15,775 nucleotides of DNA from Bacillota bacterium (GTDB lineage: Bacteria; Bacillota; Clostridia; Christensenellales; CAG-138). The position numbers and the translations under genes are program-made. The stretch lies in NCBI GenBank assembly GCA_016288175.1, contig JAEEYN010000160.1, positions 1-15,775 of the forward strand. Direction: 5' to 3'. This document shows positions 7,104 through 13,489 of the stretch, one piece after another. Below the pieces are notes generated by a model. It was not told the origin of the DNA. It saw only the letters and a program-made list of their open reading frames with translations, and made no database searches. How positions within the stretch are numbered: the stretch's first letter is position 1; each line of letters opens with the position of its first letter.

Positions 7104-7431
7104 TGTTTACGAACAGTATTTCAAAGCGGACTGCTTTTTCAATACCGTTCAGCGCAACGGCGCGGTCGTGAAGCTCACCGCAACGAGCGACGCCGGGCAG
7201 ATCAAGTACGATGTGAGCGTTTCCTTCTTCCCCCATGAGGATGAGGAAGATTTCCGCATCAGCTACGACGCCTATGAATCAGTCATACTCTACGAGGCGA
7301 AGGGCCGCCGCTCCAAGAAGCGCGAAAAGGAATATCTTCCGAAGGTCCGCGAGTATGCCGACGAATGCGCCGAAAAGCTCGGCGGAACGATAGACTGGGA
7401 CAGCCCGCTGATCGAAGCGAGAATGGGATAA
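7090..7431 (+). CDS. Uncharacterised 113-residue protein in the sodium-pump operon
   Basis: I do not recognise a family. The gene overlaps the gamma-like subunit by 14 bases in another frame and has AGGAGA upstream of its ATG, so it is probably translationally coupled and part of the same operon. The protein appears soluble: no signal peptide or membrane segment. Residues about 1-70 alternate in a beta-strand-like way (AVVKLTATSD, IKYDVSVSFFP), with an acidic HEDEEDF loop near 49-55. A basic patch GRRSKKREKEYL (72-83) leads into a C-terminal helix (about 80-98) and ends in DWDSPLIEARMG. Its position suggests a role linked to the decarboxylase complex, but it could be an unrelated passenger. 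The transcript ends at the terminator just downstream. Confidence 0.75.
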   Translation: MKVIDVYEQYFKADCFFNTVQRNGAVVKLTATSDAGQIKYDVSVSFFPHEDEEDFRISYDAYESVILYEAKGRRSKKREKEYLPKVREYADECAEKLGGTIDWDSPLIEARMG

Positions 7432-7445
7432 AACGAATAAATCAA

Positions 7446-7479
7446 AAGGGATATGCAAAACGCATATCCCTTGTTTTTT
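7446..7479 (+). terminator. Terminator between convergent genes, probably working both ways
   Basis: AAGGGATATGC (7446-7456) pairs perfectly with GCATATCCCTT (7462-7472) around AAAAC, followed by GTTTTTTA on the plus strand. On the minus strand the stem is followed by TTGATTTATTC, a weaker U-rich tract, so it probably also ends the operon arriving from the right. Confidence 0.88.
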
Positions 7480-7489
7480 ATCGGTTCGG

Positions 7490-8044
7490 TCATCTCCTCG
7501 GGATCAGCGCGTCCCGCAGATGGTCGTCGAACATCGCGATCATGAACGAATACAGCAGCTCGTAGATGATGAACGCCGCCTCGAGCACGGGGATCGCAAT
7601 ATAGAGCGGATACTCCGGAATGAGGGAGAAAACGTTCTGCTGAAGGATCAGAGTTGCGAGCAGCAGCGCGAGGGCGGCAAGCCCGTTCATTATGATCAGC
7701 TTCACGACAAAGGCGATGACGCGGTCGGGTATCAGCATATCCACGCCGAGCTTGATGAAGCCGTAGAGCCCGAAGAAGATCAGATACGCGCCGGCGTACA
7801 TTTTATTGGAGACGAGAAGGAAGGTCAGGCCGGCCGTCGCAAGATAGCACAGCAGCGCCGTGGGGAAGCCGCCGCGCTCATTCAGCGGGATCCAGATCAC
7901 GACGGAAGCGAGGAAGAGGAAGGCGAGCCTGCCCGCTGGAAGAACGGACGCCGCGAACATGAACAGCACGCCGAGAGCCGTTGCCATTGCGGCGGAGGTC
8001 AGCCTTGCCGCGGGCGTAAGTCTTTTGTTGCTTGCTTTTTTCAT
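7490..8044 (-). CDS. Six-helix membrane protein, possibly ECF transporter S-component-like
   Basis: A 184-residue integral membrane protein with about six hydrophobic segments (roughly 15-37, 39-55, 59-79, 83-104, 109-135, 146-171) and a positively charged N-terminus. Size and layout resemble substrate-binding (S) components of ECF vitamin transporters or YybS-type membrane proteins, but I see no ligand-specific motif. Notable residues are ASVLPAGRLAFL (32-43) and NERGGFPTALL (55-65), which resemble family-conserved turns. The ATG at 8044 has only a poor ribosome site (TTAAG), and the gene follows the J-domain gene by 21 bases, so translation may depend on coupling. It is the last gene of a three-gene operon and ends at the shared terminator. 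Function unassigned. Confidence 0.72.
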   Translation of the reverse strand: MKKASNKRLTPAARLTSAAMATALGVLFMFAASVLPAGRLAFLFLASVVIWIPLNERGGFPTALLCYLATAGLTFLLVSNKMYAGAYLIFFGLYGFIKLGVDMLIPDRVIAFVVKLIIMNGLAALALLLATLILQQNVFSLIPEYPLYIAIPVLEAAFIIYELLYSFMIAMFDDHLRDALIPRR

Positions 8045-8065
8045 CGTTCTTAATACTCTGTGCCT

Positions 8066-8737
8066 TTAACGGCAGTTGCAGATCGCGTTGCCCATACATT
8101 CACAGCAGGATTCGCAGCACCAGATCGTTGCGCAGGTCGAGCACATTTGGCCCAAGCCGCTTCCGCTGCCCCTTGTGGTTTCGCCACCGTAGGTGTGGTA
8201 ATTCCTTGTGCCGCGCGAGGAAGTCGCGGTGAACGCGCTGCGGTATTCGGGGTTCGAAGGATCCATCTGCGTTGCCATGTCGAGATGGCTCCTCGCGTTC
8301 GAATACTGGCCCATCCTGAAGAGTGTAACGCCGTAAAGATAATGCCATTCCGCGTTCCTGGCGGAGATGCCTTCGAGCACGGCCTTCGCGCGGGCGACGT
8401 CGTTGCCGTTCAGCAGCTCGCGGACGCGGGAAAACTGATCCGCGTATTCGCCTGAATATGTGCTCCCGGAACCCGCGCCGGAATATGAATTCCCGGAGGA
8501 ATAGCCCGGCCTGGCGGAAGCGCCGCCGGAATAACCGCCGGAACCGCCTCCGGAGCGTTCCTTTTGGATCATATCGTAAGCTTGATTGATCTCCTTAAGC
8601 TTTTCGTCCGCAAGATCCTTCAGGGGATTGTCCTGGTATTTATCCGGATGGTACTCCTTGACGAGCTTAATGTACGCGGCGCGGACCTCGTCATCCGTTG
8701 CGTTTTCCGATATTCCGAGAACCTGATAGGGATTCAC
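8066..8737 (-). CDS. J-domain (DnaJ-like) protein with cysteine-rich C-terminal tail
   Basis: A 223-residue cochaperone-like protein. Residues 1-60 are a J domain (NPYQVLGISENATDDEVRAA, then YHPDKY with His30-Pro31-Asp32, then INQAYDMI), which stimulates the ATPase of an Hsp70. Residues 62-95 are a Gly/Ser/Tyr linker. Residues about 98-170 form helices with TPR-like spacing (GNDVARAKAVLEGI, WHYLYGVTLFRMGQYSNARS). The tail after a second Gly-rich linker holds nine cysteines within 199-222, in CxxC and CC pairs, suggesting metal binding or membrane association. It lacks the zinc finger and C-terminal domains of true DnaJ, so it is a specialised member. The start is GTG, overlapping the stop of the DUF5685 gene as GTGA (minus strand), so the two are coupled. 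Confidence 0.85.
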   Translation of the reverse strand: MNPYQVLGISENATDDEVRAAYIKLVKEYHPDKYQDNPLKDLADEKLKEINQAYDMIQKERSGGGSGGYSGGASARPGYSSGNSYSGAGSGSTYSGEYADQFSRVRELLNGNDVARAKAVLEGISARNAEWHYLYGVTLFRMGQYSNARSHLDMATQMDPSNPEYRSAFTATSSRGTRNYHTYGGETTRGSGSGLGQMCSTCATIWCCESCCECMGNAICNCR

Positions 8738-9639
8738 TTTGCTTTATCCGTCCTTTCGTTGTTCGTCGCCGTGCCCTTTTTCTTTTTGCGGGCAAAGGCT
8801 TTCCTGTTGATGCCGTCCCACGCGTTGAAAAGGCCTTCGTAGAAAACATTATGCAAAACGCCGAGGTCGGACCGGAGCCGTTCCTCAAGCAGATTATATG
8901 CGGAAATTGCCGAGTTTATCGAGAAATTGACGAGGAATTCCGCGTCCTCTTCCTTCATACCTGAAAGATTGAAGGGATTGTAGAGCTTCTTTTTTGCGTC
9001 CTTTTCCCGGTCGTCCCAGGCGTCGAGCAGATAGACCGCACGCCCGATGAAGAAGCCGATCTCCGAAAGGATCAGCCGGATCTCGCCGGGCGCGGGCAGA
9101 TCCTCCGGAAGAGGCGCGTTCACCATGATCGCGCGGAGCATTTCGCCGCTCGTGTTCGCCGCGGAATCGGGCGAAGGCAGCTTCGCCTTTTCAATCGCCG
9201 CAAGCTCGGTCACGCTTTTTTCAACCGCCGCATAGACCTCCGGCAGGCGCTTCTTCGCCTTCGAAAAAGCGCGGAGAAGGGGGAGTGAGAGCGTGCGCCG
9301 GAGCGGTTTCCCGTCCCGAACATCGTCACGCAGTTTGAATTTCGCGAGGATGACGCAGATGTCGGCGGCGTAGTCGAAGGCCGGATTTTCGCGGCGGACC
9401 ATCGGCTTTTTCCCCCGCAGCGGATGCACGGGGCAGAGATGCTTCTCGCAGGGAGAAGCTTTGCCGCGGACGGATGACAAAAACATTGCGAGGAACGCGC
9501 AGTCGTAACTGAGAAGCAGACGCGCTTTCTGCCCGTAGCGCTTGCCGAGGCTGCGGCAGAGCCCGCAGTACCAGGCTTCGTATCTTTCCTTTTCCCGAAC
9601 CTTGAGTTCCGGGAGATTGGGCTTTATATAGCCGAACAA
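8734..9639 (-). CDS. DUF5685-family protein
   Basis: A 301-residue protein whose opening MFGYIKPNLPELKVREKERY, then YCGLCRSLGKRYG and LLLSYDCAFLAMF, matches my recollection of the DUF5685 family; its function is not established. Four cysteines, Cys25-x2-Cys28 (CGLC) and Cys64-x4-Cys69 (CEKHLC), could bind a metal or iron-sulfur cluster. Two Asp-rich motifs, DDVRD (105-109) and DAWDDREKD (206-214) followed by YNPF, sit on mostly helical segments, a layout reminiscent of all-helical prenyl-diphosphate enzymes; this likeness is my inference. It starts with TTG at 9639, supported by GGAGG six bases upstream. First gene of an operon with the J-domain and membrane proteins, driven by the promoter at 9712-9740. 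The Lys-rich C-terminus (284-301) is probably flexible. Confidence 0.8.
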   Translation of the reverse strand: MFGYIKPNLPELKVREKERYEAWYCGLCRSLGKRYGQKARLLLSYDCAFLAMFLSSVRGKASPCEKHLCPVHPLRGKKPMVRRENPAFDYAADICVILAKFKLRDDVRDGKPLRRTLSLPLLRAFSKAKKRLPEVYAAVEKSVTELAAIEKAKLPSPDSAANTSGEMLRAIMVNAPLPEDLPAPGEIRLILSEIGFFIGRAVYLLDAWDDREKDAKKKLYNPFNLSGMKEEDAEFLVNFSINSAISAYNLLEERLRSDLGVLHNVFYEGLFNAWDGINRKAFARKKKKGTATNNERTDKAK

Positions 9640-9711
9640 AACTGCCTCCGAACCGCCGCCGAGGCGGATAAAACCACCGGAGCAGCGGGATGATCATCCA
9701 TTCCCAATTCT

Positions 9712-9740
9712 ATTTTATACCATTTCATCGTAATTTTCAA
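9712..9740 (-). promoter_or_regulatory. Sigma-A promoter of the DUF5685/J-domain operon
   Basis: On the minus strand TTGAAA (9740-9735), 17-base spacer, TAAAAT (9717-9712). Start expected near 9705, giving a leader of about 65 bases. Confidence 0.72.
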
Positions 9741-9794
9741 CAAGAGCTGTGGAAAAGGATTGAAAAAACGAAGGAAAATATGTGGCGAAAACTG

Positions 9795-9826
9795 AAAAAG
9801 CCGGCGGGAAGGCTCATCCTGCCGGC
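9795..9826 (-). terminator. Intrinsic terminator overlapping the end of the Nudix-kinase gene
   Basis: On the minus strand GCCGGC (9826-9821), partly extended by AGG/CCT, pairs with GCCGGC (9805-9800) and is followed by five T (9799-9795). The 5' arm lies inside the last codons of the gene and the stop codon (9816-9814) is in the loop region. Confidence 0.8.
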
Positions 9827-10812
9827 GTAAGGAGCTTTTTGAGTATTGCGGAGGCGCATTCCCCGGGCGTCATGACGGAAGTATCGACCGAGAGCTCGTA
9901 GCCGTCCTTCGGATAAAGGTATTCATATGAAGATCTTGCCGAACCGGGGCAGCGGTTGCCGCGTTCGCGTTCGCGCTTTTCGAGAACCTCGAGGGGACAG
10001 ACGACGCGCACGGGGAAAAGCCGAAAACCTTCGACCGCCTGACGGAGCTCTTCGAAGATGCGCTCGCTTGTGATAACGTGGTCGATGATCACGCCGGAAT
10101 GGGTCTTGAGCGCCTTAAGACAGGCTTCGCACATTTCACCGGAGATCTCGAAAACATCGTCCTCGTAGATCGTTTCATCGGTTCGCAGCTTCATGAAATC
10201 GTCAATGGAAACGATGAAAAACTCCTCGCCGCGCTGCAGCCGGAGCTGTTTTTGCAGCGTTTTTGCCAAAGTCGATTTGCCGCTGCTCGAAGGACCGTTG
10301 AGAAGAATGACGGGTTTGTTCATTGGAGCTCCCTCCTGTTCGTTTTCGGTACGGAGAACAAAACTCTCCGGAAGGTCAAAGATCGCGGTCTTCAGGAATA
10401 CGGGGTAGAAGTATTCGTCCCGCAGCCGCTCGAAAGGCAGCCATTCGAAATCGTGCCTGTGCCCGCGCTCGAAAAGGGTGAATCTTTCTCCCTTTGAAGC
10501 AAGATCGGCGAAGGAGATATCCATAAGGAAGTAAACGCAGAGCTCATGATAATCGAGACCGTCGACGTCCTCGGTAAAAAAGCCCTGATTCAGCCAAAGG
10601 GGACGGACGATCGAAGCGGTTATTCCGAGCTCCTCGCGGACTTCGCGCAGAACGGCGGCTTCGGCGGTCTCGCCGAGCTTCACCCTGCCGCCCGGAAGAT
10701 AGAAATACGGGGAACGCTCGTCGTGCATGGCGAGGATCCTGTTTTCCGAAACGATCACGGCGCAGACCCGGTAATTGAATTTTTGGCTTCCGAAGACATA
10801 TGAAATATCCAT
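9814..10812 (-). CDS. Nudix hydrolase fused to a chloramphenicol-phosphotransferase-like kinase
   Basis: A 332-residue two-domain protein. Residues 1-155 are a Nudix domain with a complete Nudix box, G42-x5-E48-x7-REVREELGI (56-64), which cleaves nucleoside-diphosphate-linked substrates with Mg2+. Residues 164-332 are a P-loop kinase: VILLNGPSSSGKST with Walker A at 173-181, VSIDDFMKL (201-209), and VCPLEVLEKRERERG (271-285) followed by YELSVDTSVMTPGECA (305-320). This arrangement is like chloramphenicol 3-O-phosphotransferase (CPT, about 178 residues). The real substrate is unknown; the resemblance does not prove drug resistance. I chose the ATG at 10812 because AGGTGATC lies directly before it; a GTG three codons earlier falls within that site. 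The kinase part begins at Met164 with its own AGGAGGG, so it may also be made alone. A terminator overlaps the stop. Confidence 0.83.
   Translation of the reverse strand: MDISYVFGSQKFNYRVCAVIVSENRILAMHDERSPYFYLPGGRVKLGETAEAAVLREVREELGITASIVRPLWLNQGFFTEDVDGLDYHELCVYFLMDISFADLASKGERFTLFERGHRHDFEWLPFERLRDEYFYPVFLKTAIFDLPESFVLRTENEQEGAPMNKPVILLNGPSSSGKSTLAKTLQKQLRLQRGEEFFIVSIDDFMKLRTDETIYEDDVFEISGEMCEACLKALKTHSGVIIDHVITSERIFEELRQAVEGFRLFPVRVVCPLEVLEKRERERGNRCPGSARSSYEYLYPKDGYELSVDTSVMTPGECASAILKKLLTPAG
10331..10337 (-). promoter_or_regulatory. Internal ribosome binding site before the kinase domain
   Basis: AGGAGGG on the minus strand, seven bases before an in-frame ATG (10323-10321) that encodes Met164 at the exact boundary between the Nudix and kinase domains. 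It is one of the strongest ribosome sites in the window, and could give a separate kinase of 169 residues. Confidence 0.6.
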
Positions 10813-10837
10813 CGGGATCACCTCGGGGAGAAATTAA

Positions 10838-10885
10838 AACCGTCCACCCGCCGAAGGCGGATTTCGCCCGGATGCAAGGACGGAT
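10838..10885 (-). promoter_or_regulatory. Possible structured leader of the Nudix-kinase gene
   Basis: On the minus strand CCGTCC (10883-10878) can pair with GGACGG (10845-10840), enclosing CCGCC-TTC-GGCGG (10860-10848); TTTTAATTT follows. An alternative GGCG-AAATC-CGCC pairing (10867 to 10855 region) would compete. It resembles a terminator or attenuator ahead of the gene, but its promoter is uncertain. Confidence 0.35.
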
Positions 10886-10891
10886 TTAGTT

Positions 10892-10933
10892 GAAAAAAGC
10901 GCTTTTGTCCAGTGGACAAAAGACGCTTTTTTC
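10892..10933 (-). terminator. Long terminator hairpin after tRNA-Arg
   Basis: GAAAAAAGCG (10892-10901) pairs with CGCTTTTTTC (10924-10933), and CTTTTGTCC (10902-10910) with GGACAAAAG (10914-10922), with a single A bulge (10923) and loop AGT. On the minus strand the stem begins two bases after the tRNA CCA and ends in a T run. It could also stop plus-strand transcription. Confidence 0.88.
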
Positions 10934-10934
10934 A

Positions 10935-11010
10935 TGGCGCGCCCAGCAGGATTTGAACCTGCGACCTACCGGTTCGTAGCCGGGCACTCTATCCGCTGAG
11001 CTATGGGCGC
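10935..11010 (-). tRNA. tRNA-Arg(ACG)
   Basis: A 76-base cloverleaf on the minus strand with encoded CCA. The acceptor stem GCGCCCA/TGGGCGC is fully paired. The D stem is GCTC/GAGT, with one G-T pair. The anticodon loop CTACGAA gives anticodon ACG, which in bacteria is edited to ICG and reads CGU, CGC and CGA. The T arm is GCAGG-TTCAAAT-CCTGC. The discriminator is G. One anticodon-stem pair (27-43) is a C-U mismatch, leaving four pairs. It has its own promoter at 11036-11064. Confidence 0.96.
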
Positions 11011-11035
11011 ATCGCTCTTTTCAAAGTGCCTTAGT

Positions 11036-11064
11036 ATTTTAGCGCAGCCGTACCGGTTTGTCAA
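11036..11064 (-). promoter_or_regulatory. Sigma-A promoter of tRNA-Arg
   Basis: On the minus strand a perfect TTGACA (11064-11059), 17-base spacer and TAAAAT (11041-11036). Start is expected near 11029, about 19 bases before the mature tRNA. It begins 23 bases after the stop of the M42 peptidase gene, with no terminator seen between. Confidence 0.85.
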
Positions 11065-11087
11065 GGGCTTTTTCGGTATATTTGTTG

Positions 11088-12122
11088 TTATTTTGTTAAA
11101 TACGCCATCAGCAGATCGAAGGTGCTGCGGAGGCCGTCGATATGCGTGCGCTCGTAACCGTGGCTGTTCGCCGTGCCGGGACCGATCGCGGAATGGCGGA
11201 TATCCCAGCCCGCAACGACGCTCGCGTCGCCGTCCGTGCCGTAATGCGGGGTGAAAATATCCATAACGTAATCGACGCCCGCAGCGATCGCCGCTTCGCG
11301 CAGTTCGTTCGTCATGCCCCAATGGTAGGGGAAACGGGAATCCTTGCAGAAGATGGAGACCTTCTTTTCGTCGGAATTCTGGTCGGGTCCCGTCGGAGCG
11401 ATGTCGATCGCGAGGTAATCCTTTACGCCTTCGGGCATCCAGACCGTGCCGTGGCCGATCTCCTCATAGGCGGCAAAGTAGGCATAGACCTTGCGGTTCA
11501 GCTTGATATTCTTCTCTTTGAGCTCCTTCATCGCGGCGAGCAGCACGGCAACGCAGGCCTTATCATCCACGAAATGGGATTTGAGATAGCCGTTTGCATA
11601 GACGAAACGCGGTTCGAGCGCGATCATATCGCCGGTCTCGATGCCGAGCGCGCGGGTGTCCGCGGCGGACTTTACGTTTTCATCGAGAACGACGCAGACG
11701 TTCGTGCGGAAATCCGGCGCGACGAGGCGCAGCTCCTCTTCTGTAACATGGACGGAGTTCGGATTGCGGCAGACGCAGCCGGTATAGACCTTCCCATCGC
11801 GCGTGTGGATGCGGACGTTTTCCATCATGCAGTAGAAGGGATAAAGCCCGCCGACGGGGCAGACGTTCAGCGTGCCGTCCGCGTTGATATGGCGGACCAT
11901 GAGGCCGATGTCGTCGAGGTGCGCGCTGACTACGAGCGGGTCGCCCTCGCCGCCGAGGTCCGCGATGATGCCGCCCTTGTGGGTGCGCTCATAGGGGTAG
12001 CCGAGCTCGTCGAGGATCTGCGCTGTCAGCGTTTCGATTTCTTCGTACTGGCCGGTGGTGCTGTCGACGGCAAGCAGACGGCGGAAGGTCTCAATGCAGT
12101 AGTTTTCGTCAAATTTGAACAT
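11088..12122 (-). CDS. M42-family metallo-aminopeptidase
   Basis: A cytoplasmic dodecamer-type aminopeptidase with two metal ions, like glutamyl/tetrahedral aminopeptidases; members were often annotated endoglucanase M. Metal and catalytic residues can be placed: SAHLDDIG with His68 and Asp70, FVDDKA with Asp186 (bridging), AAYEEIGHG with Glu220 (base) and Glu221, LAIDIAP with Asp240, and HGYERTHIDG with His327. All are present, so it should be active. Between His68 and Asp186 lies the PDZ-like inserted domain typical of M42 (about 80-170). 344 residues is the normal length. The ATG at 12122 has AAGGAG eight bases upstream. It follows the methyltransferase gene by 23 bases in the same operon. 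Together with pepT it points to peptide breakdown; the preferred N-terminal residue cannot be inferred. Confidence 0.93.
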   Translation of the reverse strand: MFKFDENYCIETFRRLLAVDSTTGQYEEIETLTAQILDELGYPYERTHKGGIIADLGGEGDPLVVSAHLDDIGLMVRHINADGTLNVCPVGGLYPFYCMMENVRIHTRDGKVYTGCVCRNPNSVHVTEEELRLVAPDFRTNVCVVLDENVKSAADTRALGIETGDMIALEPRFVYANGYLKSHFVDDKACVAVLLAAMKELKEKNIKLNRKVYAYFAAYEEIGHGTVWMPEGVKDYLAIDIAPTGPDQNSDEKKVSIFCKDSRFPYHWGMTNELREAAIAAGVDYVMDIFTPHYGTDGDASVVAGWDIRHSAIGPGTANSHGYERTHIDGLRSTFDLLMAYLTK

Positions 12123-12145
12123 AACTAAACTCCTTCGGTTTATGA

Positions 12146-13330
12146 TTATCCTTTGTTTTGGGTCTTTTCGGGAAGAAAGCCCGATGGCGCGAGCAGGCGG
12201 TGCAGCGTCTGTTCCGTTTTGAGCACTGCAAGCGCTTCCTCGGCTTCGTTGAGCGCAGCGACCCTGTTTTTCTCCGGGATATGCGTCTTTTTCGCGCGGA
12301 TCAGAAGATTCTTCGGCGTATGCGCAAGATCCACGAACTCCATCGTCCGTGCGCTGTAGCCGCAGGCGGTGAGCAGTTTCTGGCGGATCGAATCGGTGAT
12401 GAGCGCACTGACGCGCTCGCGGATTATGCCGCTGTCGTTGAAAAGCGGGAGGGCGGAATAGTCCGCGGTCTTATTCAGCTCATGCTGGCAGCAGGGCACG
12501 GAAAGGATGTATTTCGCACCGAAACGGACCGCGTTGAAGAGCGCAAAGTCCGTTGCCGTGTCGCAGGCATGGAGCGTGATAACAAGGTCGAGCGGTTCGC
12601 CGCTTGAGCTTTGAACGTAATCCGCGATATCCCCGCAATGGAAGCGAAGCCCGTCATAGCCGTATTTTTCGGCGAGGCGGCTGCAAAAATCGATGACGTC
12701 CGACTTAAGATCGATCCCCGTCATTTTGACGCGGCGGTTCTTCACGGCGGTGAAATAATAGTAGACGATGAACGTGAGGTAGCTCTTGCCGCAGCCGAAA
12801 TCGATGATATGCAGCGGCCTGTCCGCCGGGAACTCGGGATCGGGGATCAGCTCTTCGATGAATTCGAGAAAACGGTTGATCTGGCGGAATTTATCGTTCA
12901 TATTGGCCTTTACGCGGCCTTCCGCCGTCATGACGCCCATGTCGACAAGGGGCGGGACCACGCGGGTTTCCGAAAGAAGATAGCTCTTCTTCCGCTCGCG
13001 CCCTTCGGCTGCCGGCGCGGATGAAAGGGGATGCTTGCCGGCGAGGAGCTTGCCTTTTTTTGTTATCCGGGCGGTAAATTCGTTTACGTCATTCCAGGCG
13101 TTGATCTGCGAAAAACCGGTAAAAAGCCTCCAAATGCGCTCCGCGGCAGCGGGAAGGGGGATTCGCTCGTGGAACGCCTGCTTTTCGGTCAGCTTTTCCG
13201 CGAAGTATTCGCCGCGGTCGAGGTTCAGCGTGATCTTTTTGAATTCGCAGGCGGAAGCGGGACCGCTCAAAACGATCTTGTAAACGCCCTCGCCGATGAT
13301 GTTTTCAATGAATTCCCTGATGCTTTCCAT
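12146..13330 (-). CDS. Class I SAM-dependent methyltransferase (Methyltransf_32-like)
   Basis: A 394-residue protein with a C-terminal Rossmann methyltransferase. SAM-binding motif I is HIIDFGCGKSYLTF (174-187), the acidic motif II is GIDLKSD (205-211), and motif IV is DLVITLHACDTATDFAL (248-264). A distinctive SVPCCQHEL (277-285) follows, with a Cys-Cys pair typical of the Methyltransf_32/METTL25-like group. Residues 1-160 form an N-terminal region with no motif I recognise, ending in LVDMGVMTAEGRV and a helical NDKFRQINRFLEFIEELI. The substrate is unknown; an RNA or protein target is possible. The ATG at 13330 has no good ribosome site: AAAGGAG lies over 35 bases upstream, with a hairpin between. 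First gene of a two-gene operon with the M42 peptidase, transcribed from 13384-13412. Confidence 0.84.
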   Translation of the reverse strand: MESIREFIENIIGEGVYKIVLSGPASACEFKKITLNLDRGEYFAEKLTEKQAFHERIPLPAAAERIWRLFTGFSQINAWNDVNEFTARITKKGKLLAGKHPLSSAPAAEGRERKKSYLLSETRVVPPLVDMGVMTAEGRVKANMNDKFRQINRFLEFIEELIPDPEFPADRPLHIIDFGCGKSYLTFIVYYYFTAVKNRRVKMTGIDLKSDVIDFCSRLAEKYGYDGLRFHCGDIADYVQSSSGEPLDLVITLHACDTATDFALFNAVRFGAKYILSVPCCQHELNKTADYSALPLFNDSGIIRERVSALITDSIRQKLLTACGYSARTMEFVDLAHTPKNLLIRAKKTHIPEKNRVAALNEAEEALAVLKTEQTLHRLLAPSGFLPEKTQNKG

Positions 13331-13383
13331 GATAAGTCCGCGCAGCGGCTTTATCCCGCCGCGCTTCCGGCTCCTTTCTGTAA

Positions 13384-13412
13384 ACTATACCATCATCGGC
13401 CCCATCCAACAA
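13384..13412 (-). promoter_or_regulatory. Sigma-A promoter of the methyltransferase/M42 operon
   Basis: On the minus strand TTGTTG (13412-13407), 17-base spacer, TATAGT (13389-13384). Start expected near 13377, leader about 46 bases. It is divergent from the mrnC promoter 42 bases to the right. Confidence 0.62.
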
Positions 13413-13453
13413 GAGCCTTTTTCGGAAAGTTGAGGTTTATTTTCAAAAACCGC

Positions 13454-13481
13454 TTGAAAAATTCTTTGTTTGCTTTATAAT
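13454..13481 (+). promoter_or_regulatory. Promoter of mrnC, placed for a leaderless transcript
   Basis: TTGAAA (13454-13459), 16-base spacer and a perfect TATAAT (13476-13481). The start codon ATG is at 13490, only eight bases after the -10 box, so transcription should begin on or within two bases of the A of ATG. Confidence 0.7.
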
Positions 13482-13489
13482 ATAAACTG

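Noticed and set aside
9814..10323. Calling the kinase a drug-resistance gene
   Set aside because: Similarity to chloramphenicol phosphotransferase is only at fold and motif level; the substrate cannot be inferred and no resistance context is present.
11142..12128. A 328-codon plus-strand open frame opposite the M42 peptidase
   Set aside because: The minus frame has all M42 metal ligands; the plus frame is Ala/Arg/Asp-rich shadow sequence.
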